DNA from: an uncultured SAR86 cluster bacterium
GTDB taxonomy: Bacteria > Pseudomonadota > Gammaproteobacteria > Magnimaribacterales > D2472
Direction of reading: 5' to 3'
DNA: 64,000 nt
Assembly: GCA_902630885.1 (NCBI GenBank)
Contig: CACOWI010000003.1
Span: 1 to 64,000, forward strand
The notes under the pieces are model-generated. The model made no database searches, was not told where the DNA came from, and saw only the letters and a program-made list of their open reading frames with translations. Position numbers and translations under genes: made by a program. Below are positions 27,432 through 36,746 of this stretch, piece by piece (position 1 is the first letter of the stretch; each line of letters starts with the position of its first letter).

Positions 27432-28524
27432 ATTAAAAGTAATCCAACTTTTACCAGAATTAAATATTGGAGGCGTTGAGAGAGGAACAAAAGACTTTTC
27501 TAAAGCATTGGTTGAGAGAGGTCATGAATCAATAGTTATCTCAAATGGGGGTCTTTTTGAACAAGATATTGAAAAAGATGGTGCAAGGCATATTAAATTA
27601 CCAATTCATAAGAAAAGTCTGTTTTCATTGTTTTTATCAAAAAAGTTAGAATCTATATATAAAATAGAGAAACCAGACATAGTTCATGTAAGGTCAAGAA
27701 TGCCAGCCTGGATAAATTTCTATGCATTCAAAAAATTATCAAAAAAACCTATTCTTGTATCTACATTTCATGGTTTATATAGCACACCAATATATAGTCA
27801 GATAATGTCCAAGGTTGACCACATGATTGCCATATCAAAAACTGTAAAAGAATACATTACAAATACTTACGACATAAAAGATGAAAAGATTTCAGTTATT
27901 CCGAGAGGATGCGACATGAATCAATTTAATAATGATTATGTAAGTGATGAATGGATTAATACTTGGTTTAAAGAATTTCCCCAAACAAATAGCAAGATTA
28001 TCCTTACTTTGCCTACAAGAATATCGAAATGGAAGGGTGTTGATAACTTTATTGAACTTATTTCTAAGTTAGACGGTGATATATTTCATGGATTAATTGT
28101 AGGACCAACTTCAAATTCTAAAATAAGATACCTCAATTCACTAAAAAAGAAAATTCAAGATCTTGGTCTTAACAAACATATAACATTTACAGGATCAAGA
28201 AATGACATCAGTAATATTTATAAAATTTCTGAAATTGTTTTTAATCTCTCAATTGAGCCTGAACCATTTGGCAGGACCACTATTGAAGCAATAAGTTGTG
28301 GAGCAAAATTTATAGGATGGAATCATGGAGGAACGCAAGAAGTTCTTGAGGAGCTATTTCCTGATGGATTAGTTGAGCTAGGTAATATCAATGCTCTAAA
28401 AGAAAAAGTAATAAAAGTCTCTGACAAGCATCATCCTATTCCAAAGGAGAATGTATTTACCTCAAATAGAATGATTGATGAAACGATGAATTTATATCAT
28501 CAACTTATAAACAAAGAATCATAA
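27424..28524 (+). CDS. GT4-family glycosyltransferase
   Basis: A 366-residue GT-B fold glycosyltransferase. N-terminal LLPELNIGGVERG is the acceptor-side loop typical of GT4 enzymes, and EPEPFGRTTIEAISCG is the E-x7-E nucleotide-sugar motif. A role in lipopolysaccharide or surface glycan synthesis is likely from the family. It is coupled to the ABC permease upstream (eight-base overlap). Its 3' end overlaps a second, convergent GT4 gene by 25 bases. Confidence 0.9.
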   Translation: MNKLKVIQLLPELNIGGVERGTKDFSKALVERGHESIVISNGGLFEQDIEKDGARHIKLPIHKKSLFSLFLSKKLESIYKIEKPDIVHVRSRMPAWINFYAFKKLSKKPILVSTFHGLYSTPIYSQIMSKVDHMIAISKTVKEYITNTYDIKDEKISVIPRGCDMNQFNNDYVSDEWINTWFKEFPQTNSKIILTLPTRISKWKGVDNFIELISKLDGDIFHGLIVGPTSNSKIRYLNSLKKKIQDLGLNKHITFTGSRNDISNIYKISEIVFNLSIEPEPFGRTTIEAISCGAKFIGWNHGGTQEVLEELFPDGLVELGNINALKEKVIKVSDKHHPIPKENVFTSNRMIDETMNLYHQLINKES

Positions 28525-29471
28525 ATAAGATTTATTTCACTTATTTTTTTGTCTATTGAATATTCTTCTGTGATGAAATTAAAAATAGCTTCTTGATTTA
28601 ATATATCTATATCATCAACATATTTCTCTAACAGATTTTGTAGGGATTCTTGATCATTTTTCTTAGCTAATAATTCCTTTGGTAATATATTTTCCATATG
28701 TCCAACATTTGTGGATAGCACTGGAATTTCAAGAAATAACGCTTCAAGTGCTACCCTAGGTCCACCTTCATCTCTTGATGAAACAATTAATACGGACGCA
28801 TCTTTGTAAAATTCTCTGAGATTATCTTTGCTCACACCTTCAAGTATTTTTACTTTTCTTGAGAGTCCATTCTTATCAATAAGTGACAATAAATTATTTT
28901 TTTCTTGACCAGATCCAATTATTAAAAGTTCTGTATTTATGTTTTTCCATGACGAAATAAGCAGGTCAAAACCTTTTATTTTTTCAAGTCTGCCAATTGC
29001 AATAGCATACTTAGGATTTTTTTTCTGAAATTTTATTAAGTTAGGATTCCACCAATTGGAAATAACTTTTGAATTATTATTTATACCTTCAATGGCTTTA
29101 TTACTTACACCAATAATGAAATCTGGTTTTTCAAAAATGGTTTTATTTTTTTTAACCCCATGAACTGAAGCAATATGTTTAAAATTTTTATGTTTAATTT
29201 TTGAAATGATCTCTGTTGTTTTAGATCCATGTGTGTGCACAATATCTGGATTTATCTGTTTTAGTAATTTTTTAATCTTATATTTACCAATTATGGATTT
29301 TCTTCCATAATTTTTTATTTTAAAAATTTTAATATTCTCAGCAAAATTATTCTCAATAGATTCATTGCATATCAATATTGGATTATCAATTAGATTACTT
29401 GATAAAAGCTCATCAACGTGTTGTTCTATTCCCGCAAAAGAATTACTCATTACAAAATGAACAGTTTTCAT
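28500..29471 (-). CDS. GT4-family glycosyltransferase (second copy, diverged)
   Basis: A 323-residue glycosyltransferase. AIGRLEKIKGFDLLISSW and SRDEGGPRVALEALFLEIPVL (split here: SRDEGGPRVALEA at the E-x7-E position) mark the donor-binding half. The N-terminal half is short. It overlaps the ELM1-like gene by four bases (same strand) and the other glycosyltransferase by 25 bases (opposite strand). Probably acts in the same surface glycan pathway; sugar and acceptor are unknown. Confidence 0.88.
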   Translation of the reverse strand: MKTVHFVMSNSFAGIEQHVDELLSSNLIDNPILICNESIENNFAENIKIFKIKNYGRKSIIGKYKIKKLLKQINPDIVHTHGSKTTEIISKIKHKNFKHIASVHGVKKNKTIFEKPDFIIGVSNKAIEGINNNSKVISNWWNPNLIKFQKKNPKYAIAIGRLEKIKGFDLLISSWKNINTELLIIGSGQEKNNLLSLIDKNGLSRKVKILEGVSKDNLREFYKDASVLIVSSRDEGGPRVALEALFLEIPVLSTNVGHMENILPKELLAKKNDQESLQNLLEKYVDDIDILNQEAIFNFITEEYSIDKKISEINLIYDSLFIS

Positions 29472-30382
29472 AATAATTGTTGTAATTTATATGAAACTTT
29501 TTCAACTTCTGCATAAATTTCATTATGAACATTTTGTTTTTGTAACTTCATCTTAGACATGTCATTAACAATATTATCGCAATCAATGAAACCAACTTTT
29601 TTGTTCTTAATTAGATCATCTACAATCTTAACAACCTTATTTGAACTTTGATTTTCTTTCATATCTATTAGATATGTTTTACCTTTACATGAAAGACTTT
29701 CAAATATCATATTAACACTATCTCTTGTGATTAATTTAGATGATGCTTTTTCTAAAATTTGCTCAAAGTTATTTGAGCCTATATTTAAATCACAAAATAT
29801 CACATTTTCATAAATACTTTTTAAAGATGCTAATTTTTGATTTGTTGAGCTTGGCGTTCTTCTTGAATTGAAAATATAACAATTTTTATTTGGATGAATA
29901 GATATAAAGTAATCTATTTGAGAAATTATATGATCTTCATCAAAGGCAAAATGTTTATTTTTACCACCAACTGCAATCATAACTGTATTTTCATCGGTAT
30001 CCTTATCTGAAACTCTAGCAAGAGATCCCTCAAAAAAAATTACATTATTTATTCTTTTAAATTTATCTTTATCATGAGAAGGCGAGCAGATAATATCAAA
30101 TTTATCCTTATGAAAAGTTGGTGACAGAATTGCAATTGATTTTGTATTTTCTTTTTGATTTTTTTTAATTCTCAGTATCAAAGAATAAGTTTTATGACCA
30201 GCTCCAATAATAAAATCATATTTTTTTTCGTCAATGTCGTCCAAATAGGTAAAAAGTGGATAAAATCCTTTTACATGTCTCTCATCGATATCTAAATCAA
30301 TGTTTTTGTTCAATTCATCAAGTAAAATCTTTACTTGTTTCTCATGACCAATATTATTATCTTTAATCCACAAAACTTTCAT
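29468..30382 (-). CDS. ELM1-family (DUF1022) protein
   Basis: A 304-residue protein of the family named after plant mitochondrial fission factor ELM1. Visible family motifs are IKDNNIGHEKQ at the N-terminus, IAVGGKNKHFAF, NSRRTP and TRDSVNMIFE. Bacterial members have a GT-B-like fold and usually sit in lipopolysaccharide or cell-envelope clusters, as here, next to two glycosyltransferases. A glycosyltransferase-like activity is likely but not proven. It overlaps the following glycosyltransferase by four bases and starts 52 bases from the divergent 63-residue gene. Confidence 0.82.
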   Translation of the reverse strand: MKVLWIKDNNIGHEKQVKILLDELNKNIDLDIDERHVKGFYPLFTYLDDIDEKKYDFIIGAGHKTYSLILRIKKNQKENTKSIAILSPTFHKDKFDIICSPSHDKDKFKRINNVIFFEGSLARVSDKDTDENTVMIAVGGKNKHFAFDEDHIISQIDYFISIHPNKNCYIFNSRRTPSSTNQKLASLKSIYENVIFCDLNIGSNNFEQILEKASSKLITRDSVNMIFESLSCKGKTYLIDMKENQSSNKVVKIVDDLIKNKKVGFIDCDNIVNDMSKMKLQKQNVHNEIYAEVEKVSYKLQQLL

Positions 30383-30434
30383 GAAATTTAATTATACATT
30401 GGATAAAGTTATCAATATTAGTTAACCTAAAAAT

Positions 30435-30626
30435 ATGGAAGATAGAAAAACTATCAAATCAATAGCTATCACATTAATATCTCAATATGGTGATGATGCT
30501 CAGGCTATAGCAATGTTAAGAGCTGCAGAATTTGCTGCAAATTTAAATAATGATGAATGGATTAAATGGGAAAAAATTATTAAAGAAATTGAAACAATAG
30601 ATAGTTCGTCAATCTTAGACGGATAA
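30435..30626 (+). CDS. Small conserved-looking hypothetical protein
   Basis: A 63-residue soluble, helix-rich protein (QAIAMLRAAEFAANLN, then NDEWIKWEKIIKEIE). No signal peptide or membrane span. The composition is normal for a real protein and the gene has its own intergenic space on both sides. The pattern of a helical repeat of Ala/Leu with a Trp pair is like small proteins of unknown function in alphaproteobacteria, but no family is claimed. Confidence 0.6.
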   Translation: MEDRKTIKSIAITLISQYGDDAQAIAMLRAAEFAANLNNDEWIKWEKIIKEIETIDSSSILDG

Positions 30627-30664
30627 CATTGATAATTTGTATATAGAGAGTTAGTTTATAAAGT

Positions 30665-31123
30665 ATGAAGTTTAAAAATTTATTAAAGAATTATCAAAAT
30701 ATTTTAATCTCATCGCTTGGAGCTTTTTTGTGCATATTTTTGATCGCATATTTTAATTCAGTCGATGAAACAAATATTTGGTTAATACCACCATTTGGAG
30801 CTAGTCTAGTGCTTGTAATGTCAGTCCATGATAGTCCGTTAGCTCAACCAAGAAATGTTTTTTTTGGTCATATCCTGTCTGCTTCATCCGGTGTTTTCTT
30901 GTTTTACCTTCTTGGAAATTCACCTATTTCAATATCTTTGGCTTTATCATTGGCAATAATTCTTATGATGATTACAAAAACTATTCATCCGCCAGCTGGA
31001 GCAAATCCTATAATTGCAATACTAGGAGCAAAATCTTTTGAATTCGTTATAATGCCAGTTGCAACAGGGGCTCTATTTATAGTTATTTTTGCTTTTATAT
31101 ACAATAAAATTTGGAAGAGGTAG
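30665..31123 (+). CDS. HPP-family integral membrane protein
   Basis: A 152-residue protein with four predicted membrane spans. It has the family core: PPFGASLVLV near the first loop, SPLAQPRNVFFGH in the second and the name-giving HPPAGANP (about 108-115) in the third. Some HPP proteins transport nitrite in chloroplasts and cyanobacteria; the substrate here is unknown. The length is typical of single-domain bacterial HPP proteins without CBS domains. BolA follows 25 bases later. Confidence 0.85.
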   Translation: MKFKNLLKNYQNILISSLGAFLCIFLIAYFNSVDETNIWLIPPFGASLVLVMSVHDSPLAQPRNVFFGHILSASSGVFLFYLLGNSPISISLALSLAIILMMITKTIHPPAGANPIIAILGAKSFEFVIMPVATGALFIVIFAFIYNKIWKR

Positions 31124-31148
31124 CTAAATTTTTATTTATAGATGACAA

Positions 31149-31454
31149 ATGGGAAAAATAGAAAGTACTATTAAAAATTTATTGATTGATAAATTCAATC
31201 CCTCACTATTATCTATTACTAATGAAAGTTATATGCACAATGTGCCTGAGGGGTCTGAAAGTCATTTCAAAATCGTTTTAGTAAGTGACTCATTCAAAAA
31301 CATACCAAAGATAAAGCAACATCAAAAAATATATAAAGTTCTTGGAAAACTAATGAATTCTATCCATGCTTTATCAATTTATTCTTTCGATGAAATGGAA
31401 TATGAAAACAATCCTGTAATTATTGAATCACCTAATTGTGCAAATAAGAAATGA
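31149..31454 (+). CDS. bolA: BolA-family protein
   Basis: A 101-residue protein matching E. coli BolA rather than the shorter IbaG: ESYMHNVPEGSESHFKIVLVSD carries the class I BolA loop (motif HNVPEGSESHFK), and the conserved His in SIHALSIYSF is present. BolA proteins pair with monothiol CGFS glutaredoxins to handle [2Fe-2S] clusters, and one such glutaredoxin is present in this window (57704-58018). It overlaps the RND transporter gene by four bases. Confidence 0.92.
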   Translation: MGKIESTIKNLLIDKFNPSLLSITNESYMHNVPEGSESHFKIVLVSDSFKNIPKIKQHQKIYKVLGKLMNSIHALSIYSFDEMEYENNPVIIESPNCANKK

Positions 31455-33916
31455 GAATAGATTTAAAAAACGTTGCATCTGTTCTTATAGATAAGAATCT
31501 AATAATTTTATTTTTGGTTGCAGCTCTAACACTATTCTCAGGACTAGGATTAAATAATTTTAAACTTGATGCCTCATCAGATGCATTAGTTTTGGAAAAT
31601 GATGAATCTCTTAAAACATATAGAGAAGCAGAAGATGAATTTGGTGATTCTAGTTTTTTGATTGTAACCTATGAACCAAATACCGAATTATTTTCAGATT
31701 ATTCATTAAACAGAATTGCAAATTTAGAAAATGAATTAAAAAATATTGATGGTGTTGATTCTGTACTATCACTATTAGATGCTCCTATTTTTTTTCAACC
31801 TAAGGTTGGTCTTACTGAAGTTGCTGACAACTTGAAAGATCTTACCTATGAAGATATAGAGCTAGATCTTGCCAAAGAAGAAATCATTAACAACCCAATA
31901 TATAAAGAATTAATTGTCAGTAAAGATGGCAAAGTTACAGCTATGCAAGTTGTACTAAAGGGAAACAATGAATATAACTATTTAATTAATAATAGATATG
32001 AAATTTTGGAGAAACTTGATGCAAAAGAGGTGCTCACAAGCAAAAATCGGTCAGAACTTCAAAATGAATTAAGTGAAATTAATTCTAGAATAAGTGAAAT
32101 TAATGATTCAGAATCAGATTTCAATAAGATTCTCATTAAAAATATTAGAAATACTTTAGATAAGTACAGAGAAGATGCGACCATTTATCTTGGTGGCCCA
32201 TCAATGATAGCAACTGACATGATGGAATATATTGAATCTGATTTAACTATATTTGGTGCAGCGGTGGCAGTAATTTTTGCAGTAATGCTTTATCTTTTTT
32301 TTGGTTCGATTTGGCTTGTAATTTTGCCTTTAATGAATGCATTCTTGGCAACTTTTATAACAGCTGGTTTTCTTGGATTTATGGATTGGAAAATTAGTGT
32401 AGTGTCATCAAATTTTATTGCACTTTTATTAATCTTAACAATTTCATTAACAGTTCATCTACTTGTAAAGATCACTGAATTAAAAGAAAATCATGACTTC
32501 AGAACGGCGGTTTTAATGGGTTATGAGCAAATGTTTGCGCCATGCTTCTTTGCAGCTTTAACAACAGCTGTAGCATTCTTATCACTAACATTTGGCGAAA
32601 TTAAGCCAGTAATTGAATTTGGTAAGATGATGGCTTTTGGTATTTCAATAGCATTTATTCTAACGTTTACATTTTTACCTTGCTTGATATATCTTTTAAC
32701 AACTGACAAAACAAAAGATTATTTATCCATTCATAAAGTTACAAAAGCATTATTAAAATTTTCTCAAAAAAACGTTCGCAAAGTCTCATTTGTATTTGGT
32801 GCTTCGTTTTTACTTTTATGTTTTGGAATATCAAAATTGGAAGTAGAAAATAGGTTTATTGATTACTTTAATCCTGATACAGAAATTTACAAAGGAATGT
32901 ATGAGATTGATTCTAAGCTGGGTGGTACTGCAACTCTTGATATTATTATTTCTCAACCAGAAGATTCGTTTGAATCAATTGAAATAGATGATGAGTTCTT
33001 TGATGATGATTTATTTGAGGACGAGTCAAGTTCTGCAGCAGGTTATTGGTGGAATATATATTCTTTGAATGAACTTGAAAAAATTCATGATTATCTGGAC
33101 TCAATTCCTGAGATTGGTAAAGTTCTTAGTGTTGCTAGTGGTTTAAAATTAGCAAGACAGATAAATGATGGTGAGGATCTAAATGATCTTGAATTAGCTT
33201 TACTAAGATCTGTCTTACCTGAGGATATTCGAGAGTCTCTTTTATATTCTTACATTAATAAAGATGATTCAGTAGTAAGAATATCAACAAGAGTTAATGA
33301 ATCTGCGTCAAATTTAAACAGAGATGATTTACTAAATAAAATAGATAACGATCTTCAAAATAAATTCAATTTAGATAAATCTCAATATGAAATTACTGGC
33401 TTAGCAGTTTTATATAACAATATGCTACAGTCCCTGTTCCAATCTCAAATAGGCTCATTAATTATTGTATTTGCTGTTATTTCTTTAATGTTATTTTTAA
33501 TTTTTAGATCTTTAAAAGTAATGCTAATTGGTTTAATACCAAATATATTCGTAGCTTCATCAGTAATGGGATTATTGGGATTGTTTAATATCCCTTTGGA
33601 TATTATGACAATTACTGTTGCCGCTATTAGTGTTGGTATGGCAGTGGATAATACCATCCATTACATTTATAGATATAAAAAAGAACTTAAAAAAAATGAA
33701 CCAAGCCAGGCGCTTAAAAATGCGCATAGTTCCACCGGTAGAGCAATATTTTATACTGCTACAACTATTTCAGCGGGTTTTTGTATTCTTATACTCTCAA
33801 ACTTCTTTCCAACACTTTTGTTTGGACTTTTCACATCAATAGCTATGATCTTGGCTTTTTTAAGTTCATTAACTTTATTACCAAATCTATTAGTAAAATA
33901 CAGGGTTTTTCAATAG
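31451..33916 (+). CDS. RND-superfamily (MMPL-type) exporter
   Basis: An 821-residue inner-membrane transporter with the RND pattern: one span at about 18-36, a first periplasmic loop (37-255), a bundle of spans (about 260-420), another span near 440-460, a second periplasmic loop and a last bundle (about 670-815). Conserved GMAVDNTIH marks the second bundle. Relatives export lipids, hopanoids or hydrophobic compounds. The second loop contains a strongly acidic tract (about 32959-33033, Asp/Glu-rich) not expected from the family core. It overlaps bolA by four bases and is followed after nine bases by a CoA-transferase-family gene. Confidence 0.88.
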   Translation: MRIDLKNVASVLIDKNLIILFLVAALTLFSGLGLNNFKLDASSDALVLENDESLKTYREAEDEFGDSSFLIVTYEPNTELFSDYSLNRIANLENELKNIDGVDSVLSLLDAPIFFQPKVGLTEVADNLKDLTYEDIELDLAKEEIINNPIYKELIVSKDGKVTAMQVVLKGNNEYNYLINNRYEILEKLDAKEVLTSKNRSELQNELSEINSRISEINDSESDFNKILIKNIRNTLDKYREDATIYLGGPSMIATDMMEYIESDLTIFGAAVAVIFAVMLYLFFGSIWLVILPLMNAFLATFITAGFLGFMDWKISVVSSNFIALLLILTISLTVHLLVKITELKENHDFRTAVLMGYEQMFAPCFFAALTTAVAFLSLTFGEIKPVIEFGKMMAFGISIAFILTFTFLPCLIYLLTTDKTKDYLSIHKVTKALLKFSQKNVRKVSFVFGASFLLLCFGISKLEVENRFIDYFNPDTEIYKGMYEIDSKLGGTATLDIIISQPEDSFESIEIDDEFFDDDLFEDESSSAAGYWWNIYSLNELEKIHDYLDSIPEIGKVLSVASGLKLARQINDGEDLNDLELALLRSVLPEDIRESLLYSYINKDDSVVRISTRVNESASNLNRDDLLNKIDNDLQNKFNLDKSQYEITGLAVLYNNMLQSLFQSQIGSLIIVFAVISLMLFLIFRSLKVMLIGLIPNIFVASSVMGLLGLFNIPLDIMTITVAAISVGMAVDNTIHYIYRYKKELKKNEPSQALKNAHSSTGRAIFYTATTISAGFCILILSNFFPTLLFGLFTSIAMILAFLSSLTLLPNLLVKYRVFQ

Positions 33917-33925
33917 TATTAACTT

Positions 33926-35026
33926 ATGGGACCTTTAAAAGACATAAAAGCTATTGAATTTTCTGGTATTGGTCCAGGTCCATACTGTGGAATGCTTCTT
34001 GCTGATCTGGGTGCAGATGTAATAAGAGTTAGTAGAAAAGAAACTGAAGGGTTACAAAATAAATTTGATATTCACAATCGTTCGAAACGAAGTATAACTG
34101 TAGATTTAAAAAATAAAGAATCAGTTGATGAATTGCTTAAACTAATAGCTCAAGTTGATGTTGTTATTGAGGGATTTAGACCTGGCGTTATGGAAAAGTT
34201 AAACTTAGGTCCAGATGATTGCCTAAAAGTAAATCCTAAATTAGTGTATGGTCGAATGACGGGTTGGGGTCAAGATGGACCAATGTCAAAATTAGCGGGA
34301 CATGATATTAATTATATAAGCCTTTCAGGCGCTCTTAATTCAATTGGTAGAAGAGATTCAAATCCAATTCCACCCTTAAATTTAATTGGTGATTATGGAG
34401 GCGGTGGTATGCATTTAGCTTTTGGAATTGTTTCTGGACTAATACATTCTTTAAAAACTGGTGAAGGGCAAGTAGTTGATTCTGCAATGGTGGACGGATC
34501 ACTTTCATTGATGTCATTTTTTTATTCATTAAAAGAAATGGGTCATTGGGAAGACAAAAGAGAATCCAATCTGCTGGATGGTTTTGCACATTTTTATGAT
34601 ACTTATGAATGCTCTGATAATAAATTTATATCAGTAGGATCGATAGAACCTCAATTTTATTCTGAACTTTTAGATAAACTTGAAATAGACGATAAAAGAT
34701 TTCAAGACCAACATAATAAAGACTTATGGCCTGAATTAAAGGAAATCATGACGTTAAAAATTAAATCTAAGTCTAGATCTGAATGGGTGGATATTTTTTC
34801 TGATAGTGATGCTTGTGTTTCACCAGTTCTAAGTATGGAGGAGGCTCAACAGCATCCACATAATCTTGAAAGAGAAGCCTTCATCAACATTGACGGGTTT
34901 AATCAACCAAATGCATCTCCAAGATATTCTAAAACTACACCAAAAATTAAACACAATGCTAAAGACGTAGGAGTTGATCTTGATGATATTTGTAAAGAAT
35001 TTAATTTATTAAGAGACGCTTTTTAA
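33926..35026 (+). CDS. Alpha-methylacyl-CoA racemase (family III CoA-transferase fold)
   Basis: A 366-residue enzyme. The three active-site residues of the Mycobacterium racemase MCR are all present, even at the same numbers: His126 (GHDINY), Asp156 (IGDYGGGG) and Glu241 (GSIEPQF). This separates it from true CoA-transferases, which use an Asp thioester nucleophile. It would interconvert (R)- and (S)-2-methylacyl-CoA so that branched-chain or sterol side-chain acids can enter beta-oxidation. The stop codon directly abuts the stop of the convergent tatD gene. Confidence 0.9.
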   Translation: MGPLKDIKAIEFSGIGPGPYCGMLLADLGADVIRVSRKETEGLQNKFDIHNRSKRSITVDLKNKESVDELLKLIAQVDVVIEGFRPGVMEKLNLGPDDCLKVNPKLVYGRMTGWGQDGPMSKLAGHDINYISLSGALNSIGRRDSNPIPPLNLIGDYGGGGMHLAFGIVSGLIHSLKTGEGQVVDSAMVDGSLSLMSFFYSLKEMGHWEDKRESNLLDGFAHFYDTYECSDNKFISVGSIEPQFYSELLDKLEIDDKRFQDQHNKDLWPELKEIMTLKIKSKSRSEWVDIFSDSDACVSPVLSMEEAQQHPHNLEREAFINIDGFNQPNASPRYSKTTPKIKHNAKDVGVDLDDICKEFNLLRDAF

Positions 35027-35824
35027 TTATTGGTTTTGGCTTTCAAAAAAACGCAAAGTATTTTTAAAAGATTCTTTCCTAATTTCATCTTCGTTTAGAT
35101 CTAAAAGTAAAGATATTTCTTTCACTATATGATTCAAGTTGCTTGGCTCGTTGCGATTATTTTTAGGTTTTGTAGGAAGATTTTTTGGAATTAAATAAGG
35201 ACAGTCAGTTTCAACCATTAATTTTGATAAAGGTATATTTTTGATAGTTTTTCGAAGTTCAACATTCCTTTTTTCATCACATATCCACCCGGTGATGCCA
35301 ATATAAAAACCTAACTCTAAATAATCATCTAATTGTTCTTGGGTTCCTGTGAAACAATGAACAACTGCTTTATTTATATCAGATGAGTATTTTCTCAAAA
35401 TTCTTATAAAATCATCATGCGAATCTCTTTGATGAAGAAATAGAGGTTTGTTTGTATTTATTGCTATCTTAATTTGTTCTTCGAATGCGAATATTTGTTC
35501 CTCATAAGTAGATAAGTTTCTAAAGAAGTCTAAGCCTGTCTCACCAATAGCATGAGGATTATTATTAGCTATCTTCTCTTTAAGAATGTTTAAATATTCG
35601 CTATTGATTTCATTTGCATGATGAGGATGAACTCCAATAGTGAAAAACATATCACTTTGATATTCATCATATATTTTCAACAATTTATCAAGATCACTTA
35701 ACTGACTACATATAAGCCCAAATTTTGTTATTTTATTAGTTAAAGCTCTACTTATGACTTTGTTTAAATCATTATCAAACCTGTTACTCGTAAAGTTGCA
35801 AGCTATGTCAGCTATTTCGTGCAT
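35027..35824 (-). CDS. tatD: TatD-family metal-dependent DNase
   Basis: A 265-residue TIM-barrel hydrolase. Its N-terminus (ADIACNFTSNRF) has Asn where YcfH-type relatives have the second His of H-x-H, as in E. coli TatD itself (DIGVNLTS). Other metal ligands are Glu95 (GETGLDF), His131, His156 (HCFTGT) and Asp207 (VETDCPYL). TatD has 3'-5' exonuclease activity on single-stranded DNA and RNA and helps repair oxidative damage. No tat secretion genes are adjacent. Confidence 0.92.
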   Translation of the reverse strand: MHEIADIACNFTSNRFDNDLNKVISRALTNKITKFGLICSQLSDLDKLLKIYDEYQSDMFFTIGVHPHHANEINSEYLNILKEKIANNNPHAIGETGLDFFRNLSTYEEQIFAFEEQIKIAINTNKPLFLHQRDSHDDFIRILRKYSSDINKAVVHCFTGTQEQLDDYLELGFYIGITGWICDEKRNVELRKTIKNIPLSKLMVETDCPYLIPKNLPTKPKNNRNEPSNLNHIVKEISLLLDLNEDEIRKESFKNTLRFFESQNQ

Positions 35825-35878
35825 GTCTATCTTTATTAATTTCTAATAATATAAATTATGAACTAAAATTAACTTATC

Positions 35879-36733
35879 ATGAATCAATTTGAAAGATTTC
35901 AAGAGGCTCTTAAATTAAAGAGTACTGAAAATAACACATTTACAGTTAATCCAGATACTAACTATTTTGTAGGCAACACGCCACATGGTGGATATTTAAT
36001 GGCGTTGATGCATAAAGCTCTAACAACCATATTGCCGCATTCAATAGCTATAAGCTCGTCAGTGCAATATTTGGATAGGATTAATGCTGAACCTTTTGAC
36101 CTAGATGTTGAAATTTTTAAAATAAGCAAAGGTAGTTCGTCAGGAATAGTAAGATTAAAGCAAGAAAATAAAACCTGTACTACCTTTACTGGTACCTGTT
36201 CTGATTTTGAACATATGAAAGGATATGATGACCTTCAAAAACCTTTACCAGATATTTTTAATCAAAGTGACAAGAAAGATTACGTAAAAATGAACTATGA
36301 CAAAATTTCAAAAGGTTTTACACCAGCATTTATTAAACAATTGGAATGTTTAATCCATCCAGATCATGCCTGGTGGAATCGGGGACCTGAAACTGAAATT
36401 AGCAACAATGAAGCAAGATGTTCAGCATTTTTAGAAATGGAAGGAGGAACGCCAGATCAATTTTGCCTATCTTTTTATTCAGACATATTACCACCAGTTG
36501 TTTCCAATAAATACGGACCTCTTGGATGGATACCAACAATTACTTTAACTACTCATATCAGACAAATGCCGACTACATCAGAAGTCTATGCTGACTTTAA
36601 GGCATCTGATATCAATAAAGGATACTTCGAGCAGGATTGTAATATATGGGATTTAAATGGAAATTTAGTTGCTTCGAGCCGCCAACTAACTAGAATACTA
36701 AAATCAGAAGAAAAATTATCGAACAATATTTAA
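35879..36733 (+). CDS. Acyl-CoA thioesterase family protein (double hotdog)
   Basis: A 284-residue protein with the two-hotdog TesB-like fold. The N-terminal half contains TPHGGYLMALMHKAL, the usual G-G-Y-L helix of this family, and the C-terminal half has GPLGWIPTITLTTHIRQMP. Catalysis in this group relies on an Asp/Gln/Thr set that cannot be assigned safely by eye. It would hydrolyse acyl-CoA. It stands at the head of a run of co-directional genes, 13 bases before the MoxR gene with an AAAGGA ribosome-binding site between. Confidence 0.8.
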   Translation: MNQFERFQEALKLKSTENNTFTVNPDTNYFVGNTPHGGYLMALMHKALTTILPHSIAISSSVQYLDRINAEPFDLDVEIFKISKGSSSGIVRLKQENKTCTTFTGTCSDFEHMKGYDDLQKPLPDIFNQSDKKDYVKMNYDKISKGFTPAFIKQLECLIHPDHAWWNRGPETEISNNEARCSAFLEMEGGTPDQFCLSFYSDILPPVVSNKYGPLGWIPTITLTTHIRQMPTTSEVYADFKASDINKGYFEQDCNIWDLNGNLVASSRQLTRILKSEEKLSNNI

Positions 36734-36746
36734 AAAAGGATATCTA

